A stretch of 64,000 nt of DNA from Rhea pennata. Lineage: Eukaryota; Chordata; Aves; Rheiformes; Rheidae. Below the pieces are notes generated by a model, which was not told the origin of the DNA, searched no databases, and saw only the letters and a program-made list of their open reading frames with translations. Positions 1 to 15,047 of this stretch are shown here, piece by piece (positions within the stretch are counted from its first letter, which is position 1; each line of letters starts with the position of its first letter). Position numbers and translations under genes: made by a program. Location: the NCBI RefSeq assembly GCF_028389875.1, contig NC_084678.1, forward strand, positions 12,740,899 to 12,804,898, given 5' to 3'.

Positions 1-3000
1 ACAGATAAGGTAGGGAGATGGATGCTGCTGACAATGGAGGCTTTCCTTTACTTTACAAGAACGACTTCTATTTGAGGATCAGAAGGTTGCAAGCTCAGTT
101 TTTGTCCAGGACTGAATAGCTTCTCTTTTTGAAAGACCCCAATTATGACTACAAGTCTGTGCCACTATGTACTCATTACTGTATGAATACAAAATGAGAC
201 AAACTGCAGCTTCTTCTGTTACTGGAATTTTTTTTTTAAGATATGAGGTAGAGGGGTTTCTAACAATAAGAGTCTGTTCAACAATAACAACCTGTGCAGA
301 AGTCAGTAGTTTCATTGTTATCTTTGGGCTTCAATTTAGGTACACATACTGCTGAAAGATTTTATTTCTGTCAAAAGAAAATACTTTATATGGATGTAGA
401 CTAAACAATACAGAAACTACAATGCATTGTTTAATCCACAGAAGAATTATTACTTATTTTCAGTATAGATAAAAAAATATTTCTATGGCACTTGCATAAA
501 CACAGATAACCAAAATTCCTGCTGTGAAAAATTGACAGTAACGTTAAACTGGATATTTTTGGTTTTGACAATTCTTTACTTTTTAAACCTCAAACCTTCT
601 AAACTTTCAGAAAATTCTTTGTCATGCTGGAATTTTGAGAGGAAAATTAAATATACTTTTTTTAAAAAATTACCTTTCATCTTGACAATAAGATTTCTGA
701 AAATGCAAACGTCATTACTGTTCATCAGGATTTTTTGATGTATGGTTGCAGTGAGGCTTAAGCTTCCATTGATTTCAACGTCCTAGGAATCAGAATTTGT
801 CACTTCTCAGGTTCATCTTCAGCTCTTAGGCAAAGTCACTGTCATCTCAGCAAGTTTTATCTCCACAAGGAGTGAAATGTCAGCACTGTCGTTATTAGAA
901 GGAAACAACTGACTGCTTCTAACTGTGACTTGGCAAGACAAAGAGAAGTTGGCCAGGGTGTTCACCTACTGTAGTTTGCAGGCGGTAAGTACAGCATGTG
1001 GTAGGATGGTACAACTGCATATTGTTGCATCTTTCAGATTCAATAATCCAAAAACAACTGAAAGCTAAGATCTTTTGATCTATTTTATATATGCTTGTCT
1101 AAAAACAATGATTAACATTTTTCAGGTACTTTGTCATTGTCAGTGCTTCCATCATTAAATAAAAAGCCTAAATTTTTCAAATAGTTGCAAACAGGTGGCT
1201 TGATAGGTTAAACTTTCTGTTCTAATGATAGAAATGTGACATCTAAAGAAAAAATGAAAAATTGTAGCAAAGGATTCTGTTAATGCATGACAGGTATCAA
1301 TCATTAGCTTATTAACCCTTGCTCCATCTAGAATGCTTTTATTCTAACATTACTGTGTATAAGCAGAAAACTATATTTGCACTAATTTCACTAACAGCAG
1401 GATTTGTTCCTTTTTTCATTTTATTTCCCAGAAAAAGTAAGGTAAAGCTGAAATTAACTCAGTACCATGCTGCAATAGCCAGTGCTGGAAGGTTCACTGC
1501 CCACTGCAAATTAATTTCATTTACATTTCATCACTAAATTTTTATTTAGTAACAGAATGAGGAGTCCTTCCATATCCCAGCAAACACTTATCTGCAGTGT
1601 TAGAGCAAGCAGATAGGATAGCTTACGTGAGTAAATGCTAAGTAAGATACTTGATCCGGTCCTTGGACAATTCTTCCTTAAGAAGTGAGACTTTCTTATT
1701 GAAAGATCTACAGAAACAGTATAATAAGCCTATAATTTTCATCGACTCTTATGTATTATTGAAACATTTAACCAATAGCCTTCAGGTCTTGACACAGGTA
1801 GTCATATCATACTTTCAGTAGAAAGTCTGGGTAAACTCTACATATTCTACTCTAAAACAAAGAAATCCAAATTAAGGCCCTGATTCCAAACAGTTAAGCA
1901 TCTGTTTGCCTGCTTGAATGAGCAGTAGAAGTGACTAGATGCAATTGCTAAGCCTAAAGTTACACATGCACAAAAGCTTTGCAAGAACTTACAAAGGAAG
2001 AGAGTAAAATTATCAAATTGGAAATGCAACATTCTAAGTCACAGTCATTTAAATTACAGAGGCCAAAACACGGTGGTTCTCAGTCTCCTTATTTAAATGG
2101 TGTTTGTTTATTTAGAGCAAACAATTAACAGAACTGTGAGATCACAGATAAAGCTGCTTGGGTAGAATTTCTCTTTCCGCACCATACACACACAAAATTA
2201 ATCAAAGCGAGAGGTTTAAAAGCCTAATGCAGTGAAGACTGAAAATATTAAACTTTTCAAATCCTCATTTCTCTGGCCTTTTCCTCACCCCAGTATCCTA
2301 TCACTTTTTTCTTTAAAGACATTATGTGCTAAGAGAGCAAAGCAGCCTGGGGAGGTGATATTTTACCATCGTCTGTGCTATTAATGCAGTTAAAAAATCC
2401 TCAGACTGGAAAAATCAGACAGATGCATCTTCCAGGTTCACATGTGCCAACTCCATCTGTTAAATCATTAAAACACAGCCTTGGCAGATTCTGGAGAAAA
2501 ACACATTTGTTTTCACTATAGAGAGGAAGAGTAAACTTACTTTCTGTTCTTATAATTTCCCTCCTCCCCCTATAATTATTTTAATGTGAAAACCTGCATA
2601 AGTGGGTACTATTTACTATGCTACAGAAAAGAAAGATGTTTGCACTAACTTGGATTATATATGTGTTAAATTGTATCTTGTAATCTGGTTTAGCCAAAGA
2701 TCTATTAAACCAAAGCTTATAGCTACATTAAGATGCTTCATCATTTGCCTTTTTACTGCATATATCTTGTTAGAGCACCTAGTAAAATATTCATTTTCCT
2801 TACAGGAAAAAACCCGTTTAAAGTTATGTTTAAAGGTGCAGTTTACATATGGAGCAGCAAATCTGATCAAAATAAGAGAGCTGTAGAACATCAAATAAAG
2901 TAATTTGTAATAGTAAACCTTTTCCAAATTTAGCATTATTTTTTCTTTTGTAAAGATTTTTTCTTTCATAAATAATGACCTCTTTCAGCATAAACAAAAT

Positions 3001-5078
3001 TCAGCAAAATGGTAATCTACATTCAATACTAAGATCCTGTATTTTCCCAATAGTAAATTTATGCTTTTTTCTTTCTTTCTTTCTTTTTTTTTTTTATGCT
3101 ACAGTCACTGTACAATCATTTTTTCACTATGGCAACATTACACATAAAGCATATGTCTAAATATTGAGTCTTCTGAATGCAAGTAAGTATGTCTAGGATC
3201 ATTGGATTTCATAAGTATGACGGTGTAAATATTTTAAATCCCATGACCTCCCACAACTACTATAAAAAAATAGACTCCTGCAGAATGTATTTTCTTTCTC
3301 TGTATATTCTATTGAGGAACTGAATTTCATTCTCCATGCACATACTCATCCTAAGAGCCTCCCAGACATTAATATCAATAATATTTTTGAACAACAAATC
3401 ATCTTTCACGGTACATCATGCTGCAGGTTATCACTGACCAGTCTACAGTTTCATCAGCAGTAGGATGCAGAGCTTGCAGTTACTGTTAAGAGTCACCCAA
3501 CATTTTGCATAATGCAGAAACAAGATAGCATTCTTTGAAACGTTCGTGGCCATTTCATATACTTTAAGAGGGTCTTTTCATTTCTCTGAGTAATGACAAA
3601 TAAAATTGCCATGCTTTTGGAGAAAACATCTTACCACAAGAATAAACTAGCTCTAGATAGTTACTAGATAGTTACAAAGCTTTGAAGTACATAAGGGAGA
3701 AAAAATTATTATTTCTGCGAGCTTTTAACTACTTAATATGAGTATCCAACTCTATATTAAAAACAGTAGGGTCTCTTCAATCCTATTAGCTGAGAGATTC
3801 AAAGATAGCTTTAGTGATTAGATGGAAGATGCAGAAAAATGTCATTGCTACGACTGTGCAGAGCTACCAAAGCTGTGGTTAGTTGTGGAGAAATTACATG
3901 GGCACTTCTACCATGAAAGGGCAAACTTTTGTCTCTGTGCCCCCTAGGCAGACACGGGGAGGGGGGAAATCACCTCTCAGTATGTGGGACCAAAACACTG
4001 CAAAAATCTACTGCCTTCTCAGCAGAAGACTTTCCCTTCTCTCTGGGACCTCCCAGTGCAGGACAGATGGATGCTCTTCCAAGGAAGTGTAAATATCATT
4101 GCGCTTTCATTCCCAAAACAAAGTTGCAAACTTGCTTGAGGTTACATTCAAAATTTAGTCCATGGTTTACAATGTTTTAGTTCCATAGGATGAAATGTCT
4201 CCTATCATAGACAATTCCACAACAAGCCAGCACTATACAACATTAAATTTTCTCCTACATCTTTAAGTTTGACATCTGTGAAAAGGTTAGCTCAGGAACA
4301 AAAGATTGCTTAGTCCTACATAAATCAAGCTGCATTTAGGCAGTGTGGATGCCTTGTACAGATACGCTGCCCAGGATAAATATTCCATCCTTACGGAAGG
4401 TACAAGATGTTTACATGCTGCAGGCAATTATGTTTGAACATTCTACATCAGAGTGGACCTACATCAGGCTTTTTATAAAAAAGTAAAAACATAGTATAAA
4501 CTGTATTTAGCTGGCTAGCTAAATTCTTACTGATAAGACACTGAAATGATGATCACTTTGAAGGAATGCTTTGTAGATTTACCGGCTAGAAAGAAAATCT
4601 ATTTTAATTTCATAATATAGGCTCAGCATACTTTCTGGTATAGAGATTACTCTAGATTATCCAGTCAATGCTGTAAGACATTCAGTTCCTACAATAAATT
4701 AATAAGAGGTCTAACTTTTTAAGCAAGGTTTGGATTAATTCAACATATGAAATTGCAGTATTCCCAAAAACAAAACAGGGTAAATTGAAAATTGCTTACT
4801 AGAAGTGGAGATATGAGTGCATCAACACTAGAAATGGACTCAGTATAGAAGTACAGCCTTTTGCCACTGCAATGCCAAAACTAGCCCCCTTCTCAGATAG
4901 GGTACGTCTTTCAGCCAGGCAGGGAAGCAAGTTTATATCCTGCCCCAGAGAAATAATCTCATGTATCAGTAAGCTTAGGGTCCAACCAGCTGGAAAGTAG
5001 CTTTGCAGGAAGAAGGATCTGATGGATCCTGGCTGACAAGCTGAGTATGAGCCAGCAACGCATTCTTATGCCAAAGGC
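1..5078. other. Intergenic, AT-rich, no gene recognised
   Basis: Open frames here are all shorter than about 105 codons, start at arbitrary ATGs and show no recognisable domain or splice context. A short CT/T-rich tract lies near 3066-3097. No CR1 signature or CpG cluster was seen. By human synteny this would be the spacer between PMEPA1 and CIMIP1, but PMEPA1 itself is not in the window. Confidence 0.6.
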
Positions 5079-5685
5079 ATGACAGTGCATTGGCATCCTG
5101 GGCTGCATCAGGCAGCGTGTTACCTGCAGGTCAAGAGAGGTGATCCTTGCTTTCTACTCAGCACCGGTGAGGCCATAACTGGAGTGCTGCATCCAGTTCT
5201 GGAGTCCTCAGTACAAGACAGGCATGGATCTACTGGAACAAATCCAGCAAAAGGCTATAAATATATAAGAGAGATGCTCCAGTCCCATAGTTAGTGAGAG
5301 GCTGACAGAGCTGGGACTGTTCAGCCTGAAAGTTTGGGGGGATCCTAGCAATGTTTAGACATATCTGATGGGAAGGGGTAAAGAAGATTGAGCCAGACTT
5401 TTTTCAGTGGTGCCCAGTGACAGGATGAGACACAACGAGCACAAACTGGAACACAAGAAATTTCAGCTGAACATGAGGGAACACTTCACCGTGAGGGCAG
5501 CTGAACACTGAAACAAATTGCACAGAGAGACTGTAGAGTTTCCACTCTTAAAGATACTCAGAACTCAGCTGGATGTGGTCCTGGGCAACCTGCTCTAGCT
5601 GACCTTGCTTGAACAGTGGAGTTCGATTAGATGATTCCCAGAAGTTCCCTCCAATCTCCACTATTCTGAGAGTCTATGATTATAG
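5079..5685 (+). mobile_element. Old CR1 LINE fragment (3' part)
   Basis: The plus strand follows the familiar avian CR1 3' region in order: a degraded reverse-transcriptase end near 5160-5200, a segment on leading an attack and running off at the end near 5290-5330, the segment about the number of fringe and tail bases near 5400-5520, and the end segment with the leucine-rich-looking final stretch TTAGATGATTCCCAGAAG at about 5628-5645. The tail at 5660-5685 is a decayed version of the CR1 octamer repeat. Many substitutions and small indels make this an ancient, inactive copy. No intact protein frame remains. Confidence 0.8.
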
Positions 5686-6298
5686 TGAATTCCACAAGTA
5701 GTAAAGCATTCACTACATTTACGTCATCACAAGATGTCAAACAGATCCAAACTCCCAAACCTCCACTATTCTCAGCCAACAACTCAATAAATACAGTATG
5801 TATTTAACTTAATCACTGCACACATCTGACTGCCTGAATGTGGAACTGACTTTAAGAGCAAAAATCTTGAACCTTCTTGCTCTGCTGGTACCCCAGTGCA
5901 ACTCTGCAAGTATCAAAGGGAGAGATATGGCCAGTACATTGCTATTGTAGATGTTAATAAAAAAGCAATGCAGAATGCTCCTAGAAATAACTTTTCCTCA
6001 CACTTACAATTTATTATAGTTGAATATTTGAACATGTACTGGGAGAAACACTATCAATAACATTAAGATCTTAATAAATGTCAAGATATTGTTTTAACAC
6101 TTCTCTATTAGAAAAGTTGAATATCTCCCCAGTTTGTCTTTTTATTTTCTTTCAATTTACAGCTTGCTAATTATTTGTATTTTCAGTAATGCCAGTATTA
6201 TGTGAGCATGTTTTGTTGAAAATTTTTAAAATATTTTTATCGAGGTCATTCAGAAAATACTAGAATATTTGCTGCTTTTTACTTCCTCTTATTTTGGT

Positions 6299-6327
6299 AT
6301 TATATTATATACATATATATGTGTGTG

Positions 6328-6366
<39 letters not shown>
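6299..6366. repeat. (TA)n/(TG)n microsatellite
   Basis: Alternating TA and TG dinucleotides run uninterrupted apart from single-base changes. This is an ordinary dinucleotide repeat that is likely length-variable. Confidence 0.9.
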
Positions 6367-6367
<1 letters not shown>

Positions 6368-6830
6368 GCAACAAAATAAATAATTAACTCCTTGTCTTAA
6401 AATAAATTTTAATTAAGGAATTCTGAGAATTTTGAAAATTTTAATGATATACAGAGCAGATTTTAAAAGTAGGTAAAATCCAGTATTTTCAACTCATGCT
6501 CAACTTCTGTAATACTCTTATTAGTTCATACCTTTGAGACTGTGCAGAAATAAGCATTCAAAGTTTCTGAAGGCTCAAGGAAATTCTAAAGGCAAAAAAA
6601 CAAATCTTATAACAGGAAATTTTTAGAAAATATACAAGGAAGCAAAACTTATTTTTCTGAAATGTTTAGTTCAATATTTAAAACAAAATAAAAATCATTG
6701 TATCTCACTTGCAGTACTGAGATTTATTTATAGAGCAATTTATTTTTGGTGATTTTATATTAAAATTATCCTTTGATCCACAGGTTATCATTTTACCTAG
6801 ATCAACAGGAATTATCTGCCATTTCGATGG

Positions 6831-6837
<7 letters not shown>

Positions 6838-6869
<32 letters not shown>
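6838..6869. repeat. Poly(A) tract
   Basis: An uninterrupted run of about 32 A. The sequence before it shows no recognisable retroposed gene and no target-site duplication was noticed, so it is listed as a homopolymer only. Confidence 0.9.
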
Positions 6870-6872
<3 letters not shown>

Positions 6873-9800
6873 TCTTAATTGGTTAGAAATAGTTACTATG
6901 TATTCAAAAGTCCCAGATATTTAATTCATTCCCTTCTGACTTTCAGATAAACAAATCTTTCCAACAGTACACTTAAAAATGTATGTAAATAAAAGATCAG
7001 GTAGTGTAAGTAATAGTGCTAAATCTATCAGCCTCTAATTTAGAGAGCTCAAAGCCTGCGACGTGTTCCTTTAAGGTCATTAATGTATACATCAACCAAC
7101 CTGTTATAAAAGTGGGCAAATTATTGTATTCCTTGATCTTTAAAAATGCAAAGGAATATTTTATATTTGTATATAGAACAAGTTTCTATTAATATTTAAA
7201 TACATGTCAAAATTTTACATTTACAAGTTCAAATAATAAAAAATGCATTAGTAGCCTGAAAAATTTAGTGGTAGGATTACATGAATTATATTTAAACTGG
7301 ATTTTCATTCATTTTAAACTTTAGATAAAAATATTCTATTTAAAACTAACTATTGTGTTTGGAAATTTTATCTGAGACATCTTTTTTGCATTTGTTTGCA
7401 TCTTTTGCAGCTATTTTATATCACATTAACACTTGTTTTCCCTTTAGCAATCTTACGAGCAAAGAGGAGAAATGAATAGCTATTTTGCAGTAAAATGTCT
7501 GTCTTTGCAAAATAAGTATTTTCTGAAAAGATATTCAGTCCCACCACCTTGAAGTTTCAGCAAGTCATCATCACATTCAATTTTCTGCATCAAGACACAT
7601 AAAATAAACTTCATTCTTGCAACAGAGATCCTCCTTTATGTGTTACAGTACCATACATCTGCAACCTTATTATTGTCAATAGGCCTTATGAAATGGCTGT
7701 GGGAGCTGTAGTTCTTTCCCCAAAAGTGGTTGGAACACTTTGTTGAGTGGAACTGATGATCCTCTTCCTGCTTTTTGGAACAGGAGTGTGTGCCACACTC
7801 CCCCCTGCCCAAGAGTACTCCATGTACAAAGTCAGATGAGAATTTATTTTAACCAACTCTCTTTGCATAGAAATGGTAAAGCACTATGTACTCCAGTGTC
7901 AACAATCTTAAGGATTATCCTTGTATTATACAGTCCTAGGAGAGTTCTTAGAACCTGGGAAAACTGCAGAACCAGATCATTACTTTAAGTCATCCAATAT
8001 TTACCTAACAATGCTCTTTCACTTTACCTGTGCATCACATGTACATGCGGAGGTGGATACTGGGCACTTATTACAGCTTTTCCACAGAGGATCAGCCTTG
8101 GTTGAGGTTAATGAAACAGCAAGACTTCCTTCAAACTGAGCAACAAAATCAGGCCAAATTTCATCCCACCCTAGAAAGTACATGGTGTAGTACAATATAT
8201 TTATACTCTTACTACCATTACAGCATAAATGCAACTTCACTCTCAAAGCTGTAGATACTCCAGGAAGACTGGTCTCATACAAAAAACCTGAAGATATTTC
8301 GAAGTAAATATTTAAGAATCAACAGATCACAGCACGAGTCTACCAAGTGTGTGTTGGGGGGAGGGACTTGCTATCACAGAATGAAACAGACAGAATACTT
8401 TCAATGTTTTTCAAAAAAAAAATGTTATTCTAAGTATATTCTTTCTTTCTACCAAGTATATTAATGCATGTTCTCAGACAACACACCACGAAATGTATCT
8501 GAACATGGATAATAACTTCATCATATTACAGCTGCAAATAGAAAAATCTGAATAACAAATACTCTCTTACATTAAAATACAATTAGATACTGATATCCAT
8601 CATTGCTTATAATCACCCTAAAGGGAAGTAAAAATGCACAGGACTAACAAAATGATCACTTGTTTTTAAATTTACAGAAGGCTCAAGAAAGTTTCACATG
8701 CATATCACCTCAGAAACAATGTGCTATTTATTCTTCCTAGCAGTGATATTTTACATAGCATAGCATTGGGATCAAAACGCAATTTCAACAATAATATATT
8801 TTCTGACATCCTCTAAGGAAAAATTACTAGTTTCTTCCCTCTAAAAGGATTTAGATGGAATAACATCTGTGTTGAGATTATTGTGAATATGTTAAACTGA
8901 CAGCAAGTCTCTAAGGGGCACTACTCATTAATGTTCTGTGCATAAAATTAAAACTTGAAATACATTTTTCAATCCATTTTGACTCATTTAAGTAGTTCTC
9001 ATGCAAAGAAACTATTGTGCTGCAATAATATATTTGCAGAGTAGAATATGAAAGCTATTAAAATGTCCTAGGCCCCCTGCCTTTCATGCACAAAGAAAAA
9101 AGGCAATTTTTCTGATTTGAAACATGCACTCTAAGGAGTCACAAAAAAACACTTTCAAAGAACAAGTTTGACTTCAGTTTATACAGCACAAACTCAAAAT
9201 TATGCCTTCTTACTTCATGTTAGGCCTAGGTACTCCAATGTGTATCAAGGGGAGAGCTCTGGTAAGCGCTGCGCTTCAGCATTTACAAGAAATTTTTTCA
9301 CAGAGTGGGCTAGAAGTTAGCCATCATATTCCATTACCTTTGAAATCACAGTAAGAAGGCACTCTGCACACTTGCTGCAACTGCAGCTATGGAACACTGC
9401 TCAGAGGCAACACCTAAGAATAAAGAATCATACTTCAATGCAACCTCATCCTCCAATTTAAAAATAGCAAAGGCTCCTATGTCACTAGCTGAAATAGTTT
9501 TATTTAGGAGGCATGCAAACTTATTCTATCAGCTACAACATGCACCTGGGTAACAGAAAGAGGTATCTCCTATAAATCTTTAGTTTGAGCCAAAAACAAG
9601 GAATCAAGGAAAGATGCTTAAGTTATGTTTACAGTCTCCTCTACTAGGCTCCCGTACTTGCTATTACAAACAATATCATGGGGTAGCAAGCACAGAACTG
9701 CCAGTACTAATTAACATTTTTTGGTAAATATTTTCAATGAAAGAGCTAAGCATAAATATGTAAATGAATATACAAGTACCTGAATAAGTAACTTGATTTT

Positions 9801-12800
9801 TAGAGTTTCTGTCATTGCTGACATGGGAGGGGAAGAGGCAATGGTCAGTATATCTGCAAGGAAACAATGAGGCTGCTTTTTTGTTTCTTAAAGATAGCAT
9901 TGCTTAGAGTGTGAAACACAGATCTTCAGAAATAAAATCAGAGAACATGGACTGATATACACAACTGTGAATTTACTTCAAGGCATTGGCATTCTACTCT
10001 CTTCCTCATTTCTACCTCCCATTGGTGCAGAATATTTGTTTGGGATTTACAAACATCAAGCAGCCTGGTCAGAGCAGTAGCAGTTGTCTCTACATACTGC
10101 AAGATACCTAGCAAAAGTGACAGCACATCAAGAACTAACTAGACTTACTGGTCACACACTAGTTAGCTGCACAGCTCTGGCACGATTAATTCCCTATATT
10201 ACTAGCACACAGCATTCACACTGCATGCACTATACAGCACTTGCATCTGAATTTCTCAGAAAACAGCAGTCAAATGTCTAGTCCAGCAGGACACAATGCA
10301 ATAGCTGCTCCGCTGCAAAGACAATTACTATCCATAATTTCCATCTCTTCCTAAGAAAATTATTTCCATTCTAATAGATCTTTACAGCTGTTAGTTTGTT
10401 TCAAAACTGTTCAGAAAACATGTACATAATTCAAAGCTTCATTTAGTGACAAATGCTTCTTGACTTGTAAGTTTTTAGACTGTAAAGGTGAAAAACAGTC
10501 ATATTTTTTCATTTGCATAGTTTCTTTCCCATTGACTATGACAGTCACTTAGTTTATGAAGTACACCATTATTATAAAAACATGGGAGTGGGACAGGGTT
10601 GGAGAAAGCATCTCCCAAGCGCTTCTATGCTTCTACACTGCTAGGTATACCAAAGACTGAAATAGTCCCTATATGACCAAGGCTTCTTTCAAATCAAGCC
10701 AAGCAAATTAGTTTCTCCAAGTCAGTCCTGCCAAGCCACAGTATTGTTCTGTGGTCCCCTAAAACACCTCTGCCCACATTTACTGTCTTGCACGTACATG
10801 CAGGAATAAAGTATTAATAGCCTTTTTTTTTTTTTAACATCATCCAATGCTTCTCAAAGACGATTCTTAGCTGTTCTTTTTCTCTACATTTCCAACCTGA
10901 GTGACATAGAGCTCTTAGTAAGCAGATCAAGGACTTAGCTCTAATTGCCACTTTGTGCTGAATAATTTAAGATAATAATTCATGTTCTGGCCTAAGAACT
11001 AATGAATTATAAAAACACTTAAAAATCCTTCTACACCAGAAAATAAATTAACAACTTGCTTTTATTTTTCTACAATTCTCCGATAGGAGGCATTGACAGG
11101 AAGAATCTTGTCTCTACTAGCAAGATCGTTAAGTATATTATAACCTGTAGAGCTGACAAAAATTACAGATATTGTATTACAATTCAGATATTGTATTGTA
11201 AATTACAGGAATTACAGATATGATCAAAGTATGGCCTTGTAACTGAAGCTGAAGTTACAGAACAGTTGCTTTAGAGTACCATGAAGTGTTCATTCAGTAG
11301 GAATGGAGATGCTGATAAATAGCACTTACTTACATAGTACCTAAAGGAGAACAGGTTTGTTAATGGAAAATAATTTCAAGGATTATCAAACAGGTAACTA
11401 CTGTATGCTAATTTCAATACTTTTCTCTACAAATAAGTAATATAAAAAGCCTTACAACTTTTTAGATAGACACATGAGATTCTAAAAAATCAAAAGTTAA
11501 CTCTTGAAGATAACAAATGACATTACCAAAGTCATCATTTCATGATATTAAGTGTTTAGTAGCAGCATGGGCTTAAAATGTTTGCCTACCCTCAGTTGCT
11601 CACTTTAGCTCACCCATCACCCTTTCCCGTCTCCACTCTGTCTGCTATCTTAATTGCAGAAGCACAACTGCTTATGGAACTGTTCTGTGAAACAGATTAG
11701 GAAAATGATACTGTTTTAACATTTTTCTCTTTTTGCAGGGTCCTTTTAAGCCAGTTTGGTTCCCTGACCTACTTTGCAGAGCAGTCCCACCTACGTTTAT
11801 GCCAACACAACATCCTAAGGCTGTAGCTTTGCAACCAGTTTGACCTAGCATTATCCTCCAGTGCTGCCCTTCTCCAAATTCCGCTCCATTGCCCCATCTT
11901 CTGCTGAAAACTGAATTTGGGTTAAATAGTCCTTTCCTCCTCCCCACTCTTTGGCTAGTTCCCATATCAGTACCCCAGCCTGCTTCAACTCATCTGCTGG
12001 GAGAAAGGAGTGAAGGATCTGAAAAAGGTGACTGAAACTACTTCTGCAGTCATAGGTGCGCTGACTTAGGCCAACGTAGGGCTGTCTGAAACTATGGCCT
12101 CCATCTTGGATTCTAACAATTTCACTCACAAAAACAGATACAGATTTACTCACTATTTTGGAAAGGAGGAAGATCCATTTAAAGGAGAAGACCAAAATAC
12201 AAATACAGATTTCAGAAGTTCTTTAGCTATCATGCTTGGAAGACAACAGGTACCTCTGCAAGCCCTTTCTTACAACACTGTAGAAGGAAGAATCATCATT
12301 TTATTTTGATCTACTAGAGGAAGTCCTCACATTATAAGATATTTGGGTTCAGTTCTCACCCATTTATAATGGTATGTGAACTCATTTTCCACAAGAATGG
12401 CCTAACCATGGGGCTATATAATCTGTATGTAGAGTGCTACTCTAAAATTTTTTTCCTCTTGAAGTTAGTTGCCATGAGTAACTACACATTCCTTGGGTTA
12501 CACTCATTATATTACTGTAGACAGTATCATTTTTTGTTAACTATCCAATGAACATGCTAAATCACATAATCGTAAGACAGAGTGGGCCTCAGTTCCCATC
12601 CTTGCTCCAGTAAATATTTTATAAACTGTGGCATCTCCTGGACCAGGCAAAGGAGAAAAAGGTTTCCCTTCTCCCAGATATAAGGCCTAAACAGTATGCA
12701 GGAAGAAGTCAATCTGCAACTCTTGAATTACACACAGCATGCCAAGTTCTTGAAGAACTGTTTCTGTGACCTAGCAGTCACTCAATCAATAGCAGTACTA

Positions 12801-14299
12801 CTGAGTGGCTGGATAACTGGATAATCAAAAAATCCATCTGGAAGAACTGAGCCAATACTGTTGAGATTTTGGCATTTATGGCCATACTCAGCTTAGAAAA
12901 TCTAAATATTGCTTGGAGGCCTTAGGTCTTTAGACCTAATACTATTCAAACATGTATCTTGAATAATCTACTCAAGATCTGTCATTTGCTGATAGATGTT
13001 GTATGTAGCTAAAACGTCCAGGCTTCTTTTTAATGACCTTTGACTTTCAATGGACATAGACCCTTAAAGTTATTCAGCAACTTCTGTCAAAAGCAGAAGT
13101 GCTATTTAATTGTTCATTACAATCCTTTCATGTCTTTTCTTATACTGAAAGCATTCTAACTTGTCCTGCACTCATAAAGACCTAATAAGAGCAAAAATTA
13201 AGTATTCATCTACTACATCCTCTCACCTGAAATATAATTCAGTTAAATACCAAAAGAGTGAACATTATAAAGTCCTATTTTCACAACATTAGAATACCAA
13301 ATTTCATTTTGTCTGCACAAACACTAATACTGTTTAAACCCTAGCACACAGTAAACTATGAATTTAATTGTTTTCATTAACAAATTACTTTTTTCACAGA
13401 AAGCATCAAAATCTGTAATAAAAAGGCTCCTGAAATAAACAGGAGTAAGCAGCAGGACTTTTAATTAAGTAAGACAAATGAGTAAGCATTTATGGGTGTG
13501 ATTGGAGACTCAGCTGATTTAACTGGTAGTCTAATTATCAATTAGACTTAGAGAATCAAGAAATAGCATGTAGGCAAAACATTTTGTTTTATTTGTTGGT
13601 AGTTTAATGATTTTAGAGACCCAGAAGAGCCATACTAATTGCTATTTTAGGTCCACAGAATGATGGGTTTTTTTCTCTTATTCAAATAGAAGTTCTTTGT
13701 ACTTTCAAAATGACTATTACAGGTGTTTACAGTCTTCCCATATTCAAATATTTAGGGCCTTTAGATCTTTTGCCCTAGAGAAAAAAAAAAAGTAAATAAA
13801 AAGCTAGCAATTAAGCATTCAAACATGTTGCCTGTAACTGCTCAGGTCAGGTCAAAACCTTTCTGCATTTATTTTATAATATGGATCATAATTGCCAAAT
13901 AGTGTGAAAAAGTCACATTAAATATTTACTGTGTGTTTGCACAAACCAATTTCCAGACAAAAAGAAGGGAGCCAGGGAACTATTTAAATCCATAAGTGGA
14001 AAGAGCCAGTTGGCTACATTCATTGCTGAAATGTTTTATAAAGCTACTGCAAGAAAGTAAAAGTACCAAAAGTTGATGGAGAGCCAAAAATATTAACATA
14101 TTGAAACTCAGTGAACTTCATACAAGCTGTAAATATTTTGGAAGGTTCTCACACATAACCCTTGAAGTATGCTCAAGGCTTGCTATCTCAGAATTTCTGA
14201 TATTGGTGTGTAGTTGCTGAAGAGTAACTTCTACTAGAAAAACAGTTTGTCACAAGGCCTGCACATTTCCCCCTATAATTACTAAAAATCAGAATCTTC

Positions 14300-14319
14300 G
14301 GGGGGGGGGGGGGGGGGGG
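14300..14319. repeat. G20 homopolymer
   Basis: Twenty consecutive G on the plus strand, about 870 bp before the CIMIP1 start codon and outside its CpG island. Such a tract can form G-quadruplexes, and its length is often unreliable in assemblies. Confidence 0.9.
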
Positions 14320-15047
14320 ACAGCTAGATGATTTAGGAACTCAAGGTAGCAAGTTAAAAATCCAAGAAATAAAACAAGCATCTATCACAGCACATACCAA
14401 TTGCTCAGTGTCCTAGGCATTGATCCTCACCAGCAATGCCAACTATCCTTCATCTCTATTAAATACTTAATTAAAAACATTAAGTTTTTCACCGTTGAAC
14501 AAACTTCCTTGCCCAAACTTTCTTCTTAAAATAGACCGTTAGCAGCTGGGTGTCTGGAAAGGTGTCAAACCATTACCTTCTGTTGAAAAGAACATGAACA
14601 ATCAATAAATTCTTGAGTTTGGAAAAGCACTTCTTCCACTGAAATAAGGCTAATTCCCCAAACAAGAGCTCAGCTTTCTATCACATTCATTCAAAAATAC
14701 TTTCCCACTAAATAGCAGGAGGTTTTCTTTTAAACCTAAGAAATTCTTTGCAACATCAAGCACCCTACCTGAAAACGACTAGAAATCACAGAGTAGGAGT
14801 TTTTAGCGTTTCGCCTGAGAAACACCGGCAGTTACATGACTTCAGGAGGGTTTCTCTTCCGTGCTGGCAAGCGCAGGGTGCACGCACGGAGATGAGAGGA
14901 GGACGGAGGGGTGAAGGTGCTTCTACGGCCGGGAAGGGGCGGCCGCTGAGGCGCGCGGCGGCCGTTGAGGCGCCACGAGGCCACCGACCGTTAGGCGCTC
15001 GCGTCCGCCCTTCCCGCCCTTTCGCGGGCGGCGCCTGCGCGAGCGCC

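Larger units (their letters stand above)
5690..14870. other. Intergenic, AT-rich, no gene recognised
   Basis: This unique AT-rich sequence contains simple repeats (TA/TG at about 6299-6366, an A tract at 6838-6869, a G tract at 14300-14319). Open frames are short and unsupported. It forms the 5' flank of CIMIP1. No RNA gene was recognised. Confidence 0.55.

Noticed and set aside
2655-2969. 104-codon minus-strand frame
   Set aside because: AT-rich Lys/Ile/Tyr/Asn-heavy translation typical of random AT-rich sequence.
11672-12195. Overlapping minus-strand frames of 97 and 114 codons
   Set aside because: Two overlapping frames on one strand with no domain and no splice support.
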